In this document: piece by piece, positions 6,691 to 14,914 of the stretch
How positions within the stretch are numbered: the stretch's first letter is position 1
How the letters are laid out: the number at the start of each line of letters is the position of its first letter
Source: Candidatus Woesearchaeota archaeon
GTDB lineage: Archaea > Nanobdellota > Nanobdellia > Woesearchaeales > UBA10216
Length of the DNA: 46,278 bases
Assembly: GCA_016180195.1 (NCBI GenBank)
Contig: JACPBS010000011.1
Span: 1-46,278 of the forward strand
Direction of reading: 5' to 3'
Notes under the pieces: model-generated
What the model was told of the DNA's origin: nothing
The model's database searches: none
The model's input: the letters and a program-made list of their open reading frames with translations, nothing else
Position numbers and translations under genes: made by a program

Positions 6691-7284
6691 TCAGGAAGCC
6701 CTGCTCATTAATTCTGGCGGATTCGCAAGCTTCAATGACCTTATGAGGAAGAATGGTGGAATCCGTGAAATCCATGCGAACAAGGCCGAATCCCGCTTCC
6801 CTAACCAGACTTTCCATAAGCCTGGGGTCATTCCCCGGGTTTAGCGGCCCGTTATAAGAAAAGTTGAAATGTCAGAAATTGCAAATGAACCTAAAAGTTT
6901 ATTGCACAATAAACGCCAAGCGTTTATTTGTGCTCTCGACGCAATCTGTGGCACTTTAGTGCGCAGTAAGGACGAGCAATTTCTGAGACCCAATTTGGGC
7001 TTAAGCCCGGGGTTCTTGACATAACCCCTGTTTGGCATCCTGGAAGTGTTCCTGTAAATATCCGCGACAATCACAAGCGCGCATTCCCCTCCAGACATCA
7101 GCCTATACCTGTTATCACTGAACCATCTGGTAAGCTCATTAAAAAAAGGCGCAAAACTGGTGCTGTAAAGAAATAAAACATCCCCGCCATGATTTTCCTG
7201 GAATCGGGCGTTTGCAAAATTTATATGACAAATTTGCTCAAGAATGTCCAATTCTCGCAATTCTTCAGGGGATAAACACGCCAT
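6671..7284 (-). pseudogene. unknown gene interrupted by a 173-bp insertion
   Basis: ATG at 7284 lies one base after the thrB stop, so it is translationally coupled. The frame reads well from ACLSPEELRELDILEQI to ...NRGYVKNPG, then runs into a hairpin-rich stretch with a stop (6841). The same protein clearly resumes at 6841-6833 as NPGNDPRLMESLVREAGFG and ends AGFRQ at TGA 6673-6671. Taking out exactly 173 nt rejoins the frame into a continuous 146-aa protein (441 nt including the stop). I do not recognise the family; motifs such as NHGGDVLFLYSTS and MSGGECALVIVAD are visible. The operon position suggests metabolism. Confidence 0.7.
6842..7014. mobile_element. 173-bp hairpin-rich insertion
   Basis: It is flanked by CCCCGGGTT (6833-6841) and CCCGGGGTT (7006-7014), a 9-bp duplication with one mismatch that is also an inverted repeat because of its palindromic core. 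Inside are an 11-bp inverted pair TCAGAAATTGC (6872-6882) and GCAATTTCTGA (6976-6986), a 13-bp hairpin GCACAATAAACGC/GCGTTTATTTGTGC with a single bulged T (6904-6933), GCACTTTAGTGC (6951-6962), CCCAATTTGGG (6989-6999) and GGGCTTAAGCCC (6997-7008). No ORF. It resembles a MITE-like or palindromic-repeat element. Confidence 0.65.
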
Positions 7285-7285
7285 C

Positions 7286-8359
7286 TTAATCCATAAGATA
7301 AGCGCCCAGGTTATTAACCTTGGATACCAGAGCACTCGAATTAATCCCCATGCTGAGGAAAGCACTGACTCCTGCATTCGCTACTGCTTCAGCATTTTCC
7401 CGCGATACAACAGCAAACATAGAAGGACCAGACCCGGAAATGCTGTAACCAAAAGCACCAGCATTCATGAAAGACTCGCCCACCTTTTCGTAGCCCCTGA
7501 TGAACCTTGCCCTTACCGGAGTCACTATTCCATCCATCATCACGCCTTCACCAAGAAGAACAGGATCTCCTTTTACAATTCCATCATAAACCTTTTTGGC
7601 TCCCAAGAAATAATTCTTCACCGTGTTTTCCTGACCGCCTTCCATAACTACCTGGGAATTCGCAAATTCAAGATTACTGCAATAAGCCTGAAACTCCCTT
7701 TCAGATCCAAGAAATCTAGCTCCCTTTACAAAAGCAGCAGAGTATGCAACAAGCATACCAATATCATAAGGAGCTGCCTTCAGTGCCTCCCTTGCCATCC
7801 CAGTATCAACCCTCAAATCAGGGGATACAACAACAAAATTAATTGAATCATGAACCTCATGCCTTTCATAGTAGAAATTTGCGAAATCGTAAATGAAAAC
7901 AAACCCTCCAAGCAACGAGGGCCACACATTATCCGGGTGTCCTGTTTCTTTTTTGATCGCGACAGCTTCCCCATGGACCACAGCCTCCAGCATTGCCCGG
8001 TCTGACTTTTCCATCGGTCGGTCAAGAAGCGCATTTGTGGCCCAGGCTGCTGCAACGCCGCTTGACGAGCTGCTCCCCAGTCCCGTTCCAATGCCCATGT
8101 TCTTATATAAGCTCAGACTTAAACCCTTTCCTTCCTCTTCTTTTTCCAGAAGAAACTGGGAGACTGCCTGAACTACATTTTCAGGACCCCAGGGAAGGCC
8201 TGCTGTTTCAGGCCAAATGCGATCAAGACTCGCGCCTTTCCAGAAGGATTCCTTTGTTTCAGCCTCAACAATATCGCCCAAACCATTCAAAGCCACGCCG
8301 TACATGTCAAAACCCGGCCCGAGGTTCGCTATTGTTGCAGGAGCAAAAGCCCTTACCAT
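7286..8359 (-). CDS. thrB: homoserine kinase
   Basis: A GHMP-family kinase that phosphorylates homoserine in threonine synthesis. The N-terminal family mark PATIANLGPGFD is at residues 7-18. The phosphate loop GIGTGLGSSSSSGVAAA lies near residue 90, and the C-terminal GHMP motif SGSGPSMFAV near residue 310. The 357-aa length is slightly above the usual ~300. The ATG sits ~25 nt downstream of a TATA-like TTTTTTAAAAAATT (8380-8391 region), so it is probably leaderless. First gene of a three-gene operon with the interrupted ORF and the O-methyltransferase; no other threonine gene is in the window. Confidence 0.92.
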   Translation of the reverse strand: MVRAFAPATIANLGPGFDMYGVALNGLGDIVEAETKESFWKGASLDRIWPETAGLPWGPENVVQAVSQFLLEKEEEGKGLSLSLYKNMGIGTGLGSSSSSGVAAAWATNALLDRPMEKSDRAMLEAVVHGEAVAIKKETGHPDNVWPSLLGGFVFIYDFANFYYERHEVHDSINFVVVSPDLRVDTGMAREALKAAPYDIGMLVAYSAAFVKGARFLGSEREFQAYCSNLEFANSQVVMEGGQENTVKNYFLGAKKVYDGIVKGDPVLLGEGVMMDGIVTPVRARFIRGYEKVGESFMNAGAFGYSISGSGPSMFAVVSRENAEAVANAGVSAFLSMGINSSALVSKVNNLGAYLMD

Positions 8360-8414
8360 GAAAATGCAGGAATCAAGAATTTTTTAAAAAATTTGTGCAA
8401 AGCTCAAATCCGCC

Positions 8415-8450
8415 TGGCGCAATACTTGACAAGCAGCGTTGCTCGCGCCG
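8415..8450. repeat. GC-rich hairpin between divergent genes
   Basis: GGCGC (8416-8420) pairs with GCGCC (8445-8449), with a smaller AGCA/TGCT stem inside. It lies between the thrB promoter and the 8524 gene. Function unknown. Confidence 0.35.
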
Positions 8451-8523
8451 AAAACGATGAATTGGCACATGGAAATCGGGAAACGGCTAAAATTTAAAAA
8501 GATTCCTGCAATATCAACGTGAA

Positions 8524-9240
8524 ATGAAGGCATTTACAATTGCCATAATTCTGCTGGTAACTGCAGGGGTGGCCGCAGCGCAGGAAACATATTATGCAGA
8601 TGTAACAATCAGCATTGACGACACAGGAAATGCCATCATAAGAGGAATAACAAACCACGAAACCCTGAAGGAGAGGAGCGCGCAGGAATTAACATCAAAA
8701 AAAGGGCCTTACTGGCTATTCAACCTATCCATCAACGAGACATTCTCCGATTTTGTCTATGAAATCCGACTGCCTGAAGGAAGCGTTGTGAACTTCGTAA
8801 AAAGCACAACTCCTGTCCGCATAGGCAGCGACAAGGGCACATTTGTAAAGGCAATAGGGAAAAATGAGAAGCTTCAAATAGCAATCCAATACGGCATAGA
8901 AAAAAAAGGAAATGGACCTGATGTTTTTTACATAATTGCTGGCTTGCTAATAACCGGCACAGCGGCATTTTTCATTTTCAGGAAGAAAAAACCGTCGATC
9001 CATGCCATAAAGCCGTGGTATAACAAGGACATGCTTGCGGACCGGCAAAAAGAGATAGTGAGCATACTTGAGAAAGAAACAGGCCCTATGACACAAAAAC
9101 AGCTTGAAGACCGGATGAACATACCGAAATCCTCACTTTCAAGGAACATAGATTCACTGGTCCAGAAAGGAATCCTGGCAAAGGAGGAAAAGGGCATGAC
9201 AAACGCACTACAGCTAAACCAAAAAAAGCCCCAGCCATAG
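8524..9240 (+). CDS. membrane-anchored protein with cytoplasmic winged-helix domain
   Basis: A signal peptide (residues 1-19, cut after VAAAQ) leads to a ~115-residue beta-rich extracellular part, one membrane helix (about 139-156, IIAGLLITGTAAFFIF), and a cytoplasmic winged-helix DNA-binding domain (about 175-230) with REIV-like ADRQKEIVSILEKETGPMTQ and KSSLSRNIDSLVQKGIL. The layout sense-outside/bind-DNA-inside suggests a one-component membrane regulator, a type common in archaea. An AT-rich AAATTTAAAAAG about 30 nt upstream is the promoter. The signal and target genes are unknown; the next two secreted-protein genes are candidates. Confidence 0.8.
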   Translation: MKAFTIAIILLVTAGVAAAQETYYADVTISIDDTGNAIIRGITNHETLKERSAQELTSKKGPYWLFNLSINETFSDFVYEIRLPEGSVVNFVKSTTPVRIGSDKGTFVKAIGKNEKLQIAIQYGIEKKGNGPDVFYIIAGLLITGTAAFFIFRKKKPSIHAIKPWYNKDMLADRQKEIVSILEKETGPMTQKQLEDRMNIPKSSLSRNIDSLVQKGILAKEEKGMTNALQLNQKKPQP

Positions 9241-9331
9241 GCTTGTTCCGGGTAATTCCGCTTATTTCCGGAAAAAATTGATATCCTGTTCCGCCCCATT
9301 AAATACCATGGCGATCATGGAGGTGAGCCAA

Positions 9332-10375
9332 ATGAAAATGCATGTATTTGCAGTTGTTTTTATGATGCTGATAGCAGTTATTCCAGCCGCTATCGCGCAT
9401 GAAAATGAAACTGAACTTGAGATAGAAGTGGAAAATGAAACTGAACTTGAAGTGGAAGACCAGGGACATGAAACAGAGATAGAGAATGAGATTGAGATAG
9501 AAGATGAAACCCTCGAATTGGGAAACAGGACAATAATAGAAGTGGAGTCAATGTCCCACAAGCACGGGGCACAAGTCAGGCTTCTACAGCTGCAGAAAGC
9601 AATCGAAAGGAACATACTGCTTGGAAATGCCACGATAGAGGCAATAAGGCAGGCAAACAGCACTGCCAACCTGACTGAGCTTGAATCAATAATCGCAGAA
9701 ATGGAAGCGCTCAAAATCCAGGTATCCCAAGTAAACCCTGACGGGAACTCAAGTGAAGCGGCAAAGCGCTTCGTAGAGCTGAAGCACGATGCGATAGAGC
9801 TTACAAAACAATTCAGGACAAAGGCAAGGATGATCCTGAAGGAAAATGCAGACAGGATAAGGCTCAAAATCAAGGTTAGGGTCGGCGATGAAATCAGGGA
9901 GCTTGACGAACAGATCAGAAAGGAAAAAAGGGAATTCAATGCTGAAAGGCTGAATGGAATACTGAGCAAGATGAAAGCAAGGAACAAGGAACTTGAAGAA
10001 AAAATCCTCTCAGGAAATGCAACAATTGGGGAAATAAGAAGCACCCTGATGAGGCACATGAACGAGCTAAGGAAGGAAATGCGCACAGAAGCACTGGAAG
10101 AGTTAAGGGAAGAACGCTCGAAAATGAAAATACTGAGGCAGTCAATTATCCAGGAGGCAAATGATAACTTCACAATCCGCAAAATAGAGCGGATGGAACA
10201 AAGAATAGAAGGTGTCAAAGATGGCAGGGTAAGGGAAAAAATAGAGGAAAGGCTTGAAAAGCTGGAAAACAACACGAGAACCAAGATTGAGAAAAGAATC
10301 GAGAAAAGTGAAGATGGAACAAGGGTAAGGATAAAAGAGAAGACTGAAACAAGGCAAAAGGAGGTGAAAGGATGA
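9332..10375 (+). CDS. secreted Glu/Lys-rich helical protein
   Basis: The ATG at 9332 is chosen because a full-strength ribosome site GGAGGTGA (9319-9326) precedes it; a longer frame opens at 9278. The signal peptide (FAVVFMMLIAVIPAAIA) is followed by a tract of near-repeats around ENETELEIEVENETELEVE and then ~280 residues of strongly charged predicted coiled-coil, with two near-repeats of the form ILxGNATIxEIR (near 9620 and 10010). No known domain is recognised. It is coupled to the lipoprotein by an ATGA overlap. Similar secreted charged proteins exist in other archaea, but no function is known to me. Confidence 0.75.
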   Translation: MKMHVFAVVFMMLIAVIPAAIAHENETELEIEVENETELEVEDQGHETEIENEIEIEDETLELGNRTIIEVESMSHKHGAQVRLLQLQKAIERNILLGNATIEAIRQANSTANLTELESIIAEMEALKIQVSQVNPDGNSSEAAKRFVELKHDAIELTKQFRTKARMILKENADRIRLKIKVRVGDEIRELDEQIRKEKREFNAERLNGILSKMKARNKELEEKILSGNATIGEIRSTLMRHMNELRKEMRTEALEELREERSKMKILRQSIIQEANDNFTIRKIERMEQRIEGVKDGRVREKIEERLEKLENNTRTKIEKRIEKSEDGTRVRIKEKTETRQKEVKG

Positions 10376-10569
10376 ACGCACCAGCAATAATTGCTGCCCT
10401 GCTTTCAGTCCTGGTTATTGCCGCAGGATGCGCACAACAAAACCCGGAATCTGCAAATATCGTCTCTCCAGAAGAGGCAGCAGCAACAGATTCCCAGGAA
10501 GCGCTAAACAGCATCGACCAGACATTCATCAATGAGAGCGACGAGGTTCGTATAGGCGAGATGATTTAG
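10372..10569 (+). CDS. small lipoprotein
   Basis: A 65-aa protein with a hydrophobic leader and a lipobox (VIAAGC, Cys at residue 20), so it is probably lipid-anchored outside the membrane. The mature part is acidic and short. It starts inside the stop of the preceding gene (ATGA) and has GGAGGTGA 5 nt upstream, so both genes are co-translated. No domain recognised. Confidence 0.7.
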   Translation: MNAPAIIAALLSVLVIAAGCAQQNPESANIVSPEEAAATDSQEALNSIDQTFINESDEVRIGEMI

Positions 10570-10575
10570 CAAGGA

Positions 10576-10616
10576 CAACCCGAATGGCCAAAACACCCCC
10601 CGGCCATTCGGGGTTT
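10576..10616 (+). terminator. strong hairpin after the lipoprotein gene
   Basis: CCCGAATGGCC (10579-10589) pairs with GGCCATTCGGG (10602-10612), extended by AA/TT outside. It starts ten bases after the lipoprotein stop and separates this operon from the uS15 promoter. Archaea usually terminate on T-runs, which are absent, so it may instead protect the mRNA 3' end. Confidence 0.5.
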
Positions 10617-10628
10617 GCCCACAAAAAA

Positions 10629-10638
10629 CTTTATATAT
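10629..10638 (+). promoter_or_regulatory. TATA box of rps15
   Basis: CTTTATATAT is 23-32 nt upstream of the uS15 ATG (10661). There is no ribosome site, so the transcript is predicted to be leaderless. Confidence 0.6.
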
Positions 10639-10660
10639 CAACCCGGAATGCTCTTTCCCA

Positions 10661-11116
10661 ATGGCAAGGATGCACTCAAGAAAGAAGGGAAAAGCAGGCT
10701 CTAAAAAGCCGCTGTCAAAAACCAAGCCTTCATGGGGAAGATACAAAGAAAAGGAGATAGAACTTCTGGTAGTCAAGCTGGCCAAGGAAGGCAGCACGTC
10801 AAGCCACATAGGCATGCTTCTGAGAGACACATACGGCATACCCGGGGTAAAGATGGTATCCGGCAAAAGCATAACCAAGATACTGAAGGAAAGAAAGGTG
10901 AGTTCAGCAATCCCTGAAGACCTGATGAGCCTTATCAAGAAAAACATAGCTGAGAAGAGACATCTGGAAACAAAGCGCACAGACATGACAGCAAAAAGAG
11001 GCCTCCAGCTTACCGAGTCCAAGATAAGAAGGCTCGTCAAGTACTACAAGAGAACAGGCAGGCTCGCCCATACTTGGGAATACGACCCGGATAAAGTAAG
11101 GCTCCTCATAGAGTAA
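10661..11116 (+). CDS. rps15: small ribosomal subunit protein uS15
   Basis: The archaeal/eukaryal form (151 aa) opens MARMHSRKKGKAGSKKP, with the archaeal N-terminal extension, then the S15 core with SKIRRLVKYYKRTGRL and a C-terminal WEYDP in place of the bacterial end. It binds 16S rRNA helices 20-22 early in 30S assembly. A leaderless start is set by the TATA box. The RecJ/GAN gene follows after 52 nt, a neighbour order conserved across many archaea. Confidence 0.97.
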   Translation: MARMHSRKKGKAGSKKPLSKTKPSWGRYKEKEIELLVVKLAKEGSTSSHIGMLLRDTYGIPGVKMVSGKSITKILKERKVSSAIPEDLMSLIKKNIAEKRHLETKRTDMTAKRGLQLTESKIRRLVKYYKRTGRLAHTWEYDPDKVRLLIE

Positions 11117-11168
11117 GTTCTGACGCAACAATTTTAAACAGGCAAATCTGAAGCCGGACTGATCAAAA

Positions 11169-12590
11169 GTGGACAAATACAGCAAGTTCTATGACCACCT
11201 ACAAGACGCAGCAAACGAGTTCAGAAAAATAGGACCTGGCAAAACAATAAGGGTAGTGTCACACCTCGATGCAGACGGAATAAGCTCCTGCTCGATACTC
11301 ATCAGGGCACTAACACGCCAAAACATGCAGTTCGTGGTTTCGATAGTGCAGAACATAGATGAGAACCTGGCAAAAGCACTTAAGGCGGAAAGCCATGAAC
11401 ACGTAGCATTCACAGACCTTGGATCAGGCCAATTCTCGATACTCAAGGAATACCTTCAAGGAAAAAAAGTCTTCATCTTTGACCACCACGAGCTTGACTC
11501 GGAACAGGAAGCCGAAGGATTCGTGCACGTGAACCCCCACATATTCGGGATAGACGGATCAAAAGAGATAGCCGGAGCAGGAGTAACATACCTCTTCGCA
11601 AAATCGCTTGACAGCAGAAACACAGAAATGGCGCACATCGCGATAATAGGCGCAATTGGGGATGTGCAGGAAAACAGCGGCTTCGGAAGGCTCAACAACG
11701 AAATATTAGCGGATGCCGTGGCTGCAGGGAAGATAAAGGTTGTTCCGGGACTAAAAATATTCGGAACACAGACAAAGCCGCTGTACAAGCTTCTCGCACA
11801 CAGCTCCCAATACAGGATAAGCCAGATAACAGGAAGCGAAAGCAGGGCAATACAATTCCTGCTCCAAACAGGCATAAACCCCAAAGAAGGAGAAAAGTGG
11901 AGAAAGCTCGGGGACCTCACTGAAGATGAGATGAAAAGCCTTGTAACGGGCATCCTCCTAAGAAGGCTCAACGAAAAGGAGCCAGAAGCCATAATAGGGC
12001 CAACCTACATACTATGCGAGGAATCAAGGCAATCGCTTCTCAGGGACGCAAAGGAATTCTCAACCCTGCTAAACGCATGCGGAAGAATGGACAAGGCATC
12101 GCTTGGAATAGGGGTCTGCCTCAACGACAAGAAGCAGAAAGCAAAGGCAATAGAGCACATGGCAACGTACAGGAAAGAGATAGTCAAGGCAATGAACTGG
12201 TTTGAAGAAAGCTACAACGCGAACAAGATAATAAGGGGAAAGAACTACGTCATAATAAACGCAGAGGACAAAATACTGCACACAATGATCGGCACCCTTG
12301 CCTCAATCATATCAAAGTCCAACCTGATCGAGAACGACATGTTCATCATGTCACTTGCAAGGATGGGTGACGGGAACACAAAGGTGAGCCTGAGAGCCAG
12401 CAGCAGCAACAACCCCGACCTGAAGGAGCTGATCTCAAAGATGGCTGAAGCAGTAAAGGGCACATCAGGCGGGCACATGGGAGCAGCAGGGGCGATAATA
12501 AGGAGCGAGGTTGAACAGGAATTCATAGAGACTGCGAAAAACACGTTTGAATCCATGAACACGAATCTCCTGATAGATCCAGAACGATAA
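11169..12590 (+). CDS. recJ: DHH-family nuclease of the archaeal RecJ/GAN type
   Basis: A single-strand-specific exonuclease or nano-RNase that associates with the archaeal replisome (GINS/CMG) in other species. Motif I is VVSHLDADGISS (near residue 30), then FTDLGSG, the DHH motif FDHHELD (near 106) and GAIGD. The DHHA1 domain ends with SGGHMGAAGA (near 440). At 473 aa it is the usual archaeal length. The GTG start at 11169 is the only sensible one. It lies downstream of rps15 in the conserved archaeal arrangement. The choice between true RecJ exonuclease and GINS-associated role cannot be made from sequence alone. Confidence 0.92.
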   Translation: MDKYSKFYDHLQDAANEFRKIGPGKTIRVVSHLDADGISSCSILIRALTRQNMQFVVSIVQNIDENLAKALKAESHEHVAFTDLGSGQFSILKEYLQGKKVFIFDHHELDSEQEAEGFVHVNPHIFGIDGSKEIAGAGVTYLFAKSLDSRNTEMAHIAIIGAIGDVQENSGFGRLNNEILADAVAAGKIKVVPGLKIFGTQTKPLYKLLAHSSQYRISQITGSESRAIQFLLQTGINPKEGEKWRKLGDLTEDEMKSLVTGILLRRLNEKEPEAIIGPTYILCEESRQSLLRDAKEFSTLLNACGRMDKASLGIGVCLNDKKQKAKAIEHMATYRKEIVKAMNWFEESYNANKIIRGKNYVIINAEDKILHTMIGTLASIISKSNLIENDMFIMSLARMGDGNTKVSLRASSSNNPDLKELISKMAEAVKGTSGGHMGAAGAIIRSEVEQEFIETAKNTFESMNTNLLIDPER

Positions 12591-12659
12591 ACAAACTTTT
12601 CACCTGCACTCGTCTCTGACCGGTGGTTTTTTCCAGGTATATATTAAATATCCAGAATA

Positions 12660-12789
12660 TACAAAACTTTAAAAGCGAAAACAAATCCCCCAAAAAATAT
12701 TTTTGCTGAGATCTTCGTTCGCTTAGTGAATGATGAAATTCGAATGATTCGCTCATTTGACTCAGAATGATTTTTGGAGGGGATTTTGA
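12660..12789 (+). promoter_or_regulatory. promoter and structured leader of the prkA operon
   Basis: A TATA-like CTTTAAAAG (about 12667-12675) would start a ~95-nt leader. The leader contains GAATGAT three times (12728, 12742, 12765) and can form an outer CTGAG/CTCAG stem (12706-12710 with 12761-12765) with an inner AATGA/TCATT hairpin. It ends with GGAGG (12776-12780) 9 nt before the GTG start. The repeats could bind a regulator; this is inference. Confidence 0.45.
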
Positions 12790-14898
12790 GTGGGGGGACC
12801 GAACGGAAACATCAGAACTTTAGAGCATCACATACAGCAGGTTGCCTCCGGCAACAGGGTCTTTGAAAATGTCTTCCAATCGCTTTCTCGAATGATCCTT
12901 GGGGATCCTGATATGGTTGAAAAGGTGGATCCTGATATGGTTGAAAAGGTGAACGTTTGCGGCCAGACAACATATAACTACAAAGCTCTAAGACGAGGTG
13001 GAAAACCAGTTGTTGGAATGTATTTTGAAATCAACAGCCTAGTGAATTTCATAAAAGATGCTGCGGATGGCGGCTCCTCGAAAGAAATGGCCTTTGTTCT
13101 TGTTGGAGAGCCTGGAAACGGAAAAACATTCCTTGTGGAAACACTCTGCTCCATTTATAGGGATTTCCTTTCAGAAGAAAGAAACCGAATATACACTTTT
13201 AGATTCAATGGCCTTGATGAAGCGCTTGGGTATTCCCAAAAGGTTGCAACGATAGAGAGCCAAACTTATGAAGATCCAATGATACTTGCAATGAACCTCT
13301 TTAGTCGTCAGGCAAGCATTGAGTTCCTTGAATCACAGGGAATAAGCGAAAAGCAACTGGACCTTTTTTTGAGGAATTATAGGCCTTTAGGAGCCTGTAC
13401 CGATTATATAATGAACCAGCTCCAAGAAAGATTTAACGGAGATGTCAATGAACTGCTGAGACATGTAGAAGTGATTCCGGTTCCCCTAAGTCCTGCTTTA
13501 GGAACTGTTACAGGCAAATATACTGCTAAGGATAAAATTACCTCGTCATCAGTAGACCTTCTTGGCGAGGAAGACGTCGGCCGCCTTCTTTTTGTAACTG
13601 ATGCAAATCATCCCTATCGGCTGAACCTAAGGAGAGGAGCTCTTGCCAGGGTTGCAGCCCGAGGCATTCATTTTGCGGACGAATTATTCAAGAACAAACC
13701 GGACTTGATTCAAGTTTACTTGGGCGTTATACAAAACAGATCCATTGAGATAGATGGCTTCAGATGGCCGATGGATACCTTCATCATTGCCACCAGCAAT
13801 AATGATGAATACGCTGAATTCGCCAACCAGCAGAAGCAGGCTCCGATTATCGACAGGTGCAGAAGGTGTGATGTTGCACATAATACGGATTATAATCTAC
13901 AGGGACAACTCACTGCATACGTTTTAGGTTCTGATACAAAGCAAACAGTTACCTTGGCGCCATTGCATGAGGATCCCAACCTCAATTATGCTGCTTCAGT
14001 TGCGGTAGTGCTGACCAGACTTCCACATAATGCTGACATTGCCAAAGACAAGCTAACACCTGTTGAGATGATGAAACTTGCTGCTGGTGAAGTGGCGGGA
14101 GATAAAAGCATAAAAACTCTCGCAGAAGTGATAGATGGGCTAAATCATGACCCGGATATTACCAAAAGATTCGGACAAAAAGGCGTGGGCCAGAGAGGAG
14201 AAGGCAAAGCGGTACAAATTCTAGGAGAAAGTTCAGGGACCAATGAAGGGCAATGCATGTTTGCGGGCGATTTTTTCAGGGCACTCGAACAAGTTGTACT
14301 TGACACTGTACTCGACGAAAGAGAGAGGGCAAAATATTTGGGCGACATAGAATTAGCAAGAGGCCTTTACAGGGAAAAGGTAGTAACTGCACTTTTCAAT
14401 GCCTACATGGATGATCCAGAAGGAATAACAAAGGATGTGTTGAATTATGTCAATATGGTTGTGGGAACTGCATCGGAGACACTTGGAAAGGAGCGCATTT
14501 GGAGATGGACTGATCCACAAACAAAAAAGATGAAAGCAATCAAGATAGATGATACTTTCATAAACAGTGTTGAGAGCCGTTTGGGACTCACCACGGCAGA
14601 AAAAAGGGAATCATTCAGGACATCCATAAGAAAGATACATGGACAAAAAATGGTTACAGATCCGAACTACAACTTCATGGACAATAATGATCTGGTCCGA
14701 GCAGTTACAGATGTCAGGCTTAACTCGGATATAGGCACAGCAGGGAGCCTATCCGGTGCGTTGGCAAACAGGACAAACGAGACAAACCAAAAACTGTATG
14801 ACAGGATCATGAGTACCATGGTCAACAAGCTCGGCTACTGTGCGACGTGCGCAGAAAAGACCATTGAAATGTACTGCAGCAAAGACAATACCAATTAA
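12790..14898 (+). CDS. prkA: PrkA-like AAA+ serine kinase, first copy
   Basis: A PrkA-family protein: AAA+ ATPase with Walker A GEPGNGKTF near residue 107, ASP-box-like FADELFKNKPDLIQVYLGVIQN near 295, and a helical C-terminal half as in bacterial PrkA, where a kinase-like domain was described; recent work on bacteria treats it also as an AAA+ protease. The GTG start follows GGAGG. First gene of a four-gene operon with yeaH, spoVR and a second prkA, a stress- and starvation-linked set in bacteria and haloarchaea. Oddity: residues 39-54 hold an exact duplication of DPDMVEKV. Several Cys (CRRC and CATC) are present in the second half. Confidence 0.85.
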   Translation: MGGPNGNIRTLEHHIQQVASGNRVFENVFQSLSRMILGDPDMVEKVDPDMVEKVNVCGQTTYNYKALRRGGKPVVGMYFEINSLVNFIKDAADGGSSKEMAFVLVGEPGNGKTFLVETLCSIYRDFLSEERNRIYTFRFNGLDEALGYSQKVATIESQTYEDPMILAMNLFSRQASIEFLESQGISEKQLDLFLRNYRPLGACTDYIMNQLQERFNGDVNELLRHVEVIPVPLSPALGTVTGKYTAKDKITSSSVDLLGEEDVGRLLFVTDANHPYRLNLRRGALARVAARGIHFADELFKNKPDLIQVYLGVIQNRSIEIDGFRWPMDTFIIATSNNDEYAEFANQQKQAPIIDRCRRCDVAHNTDYNLQGQLTAYVLGSDTKQTVTLAPLHEDPNLNYAASVAVVLTRLPHNADIAKDKLTPVEMMKLAAGEVAGDKSIKTLAEVIDGLNHDPDITKRFGQKGVGQRGEGKAVQILGESSGTNEGQCMFAGDFFRALEQVVLDTVLDERERAKYLGDIELARGLYREKVVTALFNAYMDDPEGITKDVLNYVNMVVGTASETLGKERIWRWTDPQTKKMKAIKIDDTFINSVESRLGLTTAEKRESFRTSIRKIHGQKMVTDPNYNFMDNNDLVRAVTDVRLNSDIGTAGSLSGALANRTNETNQKLYDRIMSTMVNKLGYCATCAEKTIEMYCSKDNTN
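12904..12951 (+). repeat. 24-bp perfect tandem duplication in prkA
   Basis: The 24-nt unit beginning GATCCTGATATG at 12904-12927 is repeated exactly at 12928-12951, adding eight residues in frame. Zero divergence means it is recent or an assembly artefact. Confidence 0.95.
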
Positions 14899-14914
14899 AA
14901 CCTAGTCAGGCATA

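Noticed and set aside
7006-7014. Bulge-helix-bulge mRNA intron in the interrupted gene
   Set aside because: Flanks can pair (GTCA with TGAC and CCCCGGG with CCCGGGG), but the internal loops are 4 and 2 nt rather than two 3-nt bulges; a transposition-type insertion is simpler.
9278-9331. Upstream start of the secreted Glu/Lys-rich protein at 9278
   Set aside because: It would place an ISCSAPLNTMA-type segment before the signal peptide and bury the strong GGAGGTGA site inside the gene.
9262-10284. 340-aa minus-strand ORF rich in Ser, Phe and Leu
   Set aside because: It is the antisense shadow of the Glu/Lys-rich secreted protein; composition reflects reverse-complemented GAA/AAG codons.
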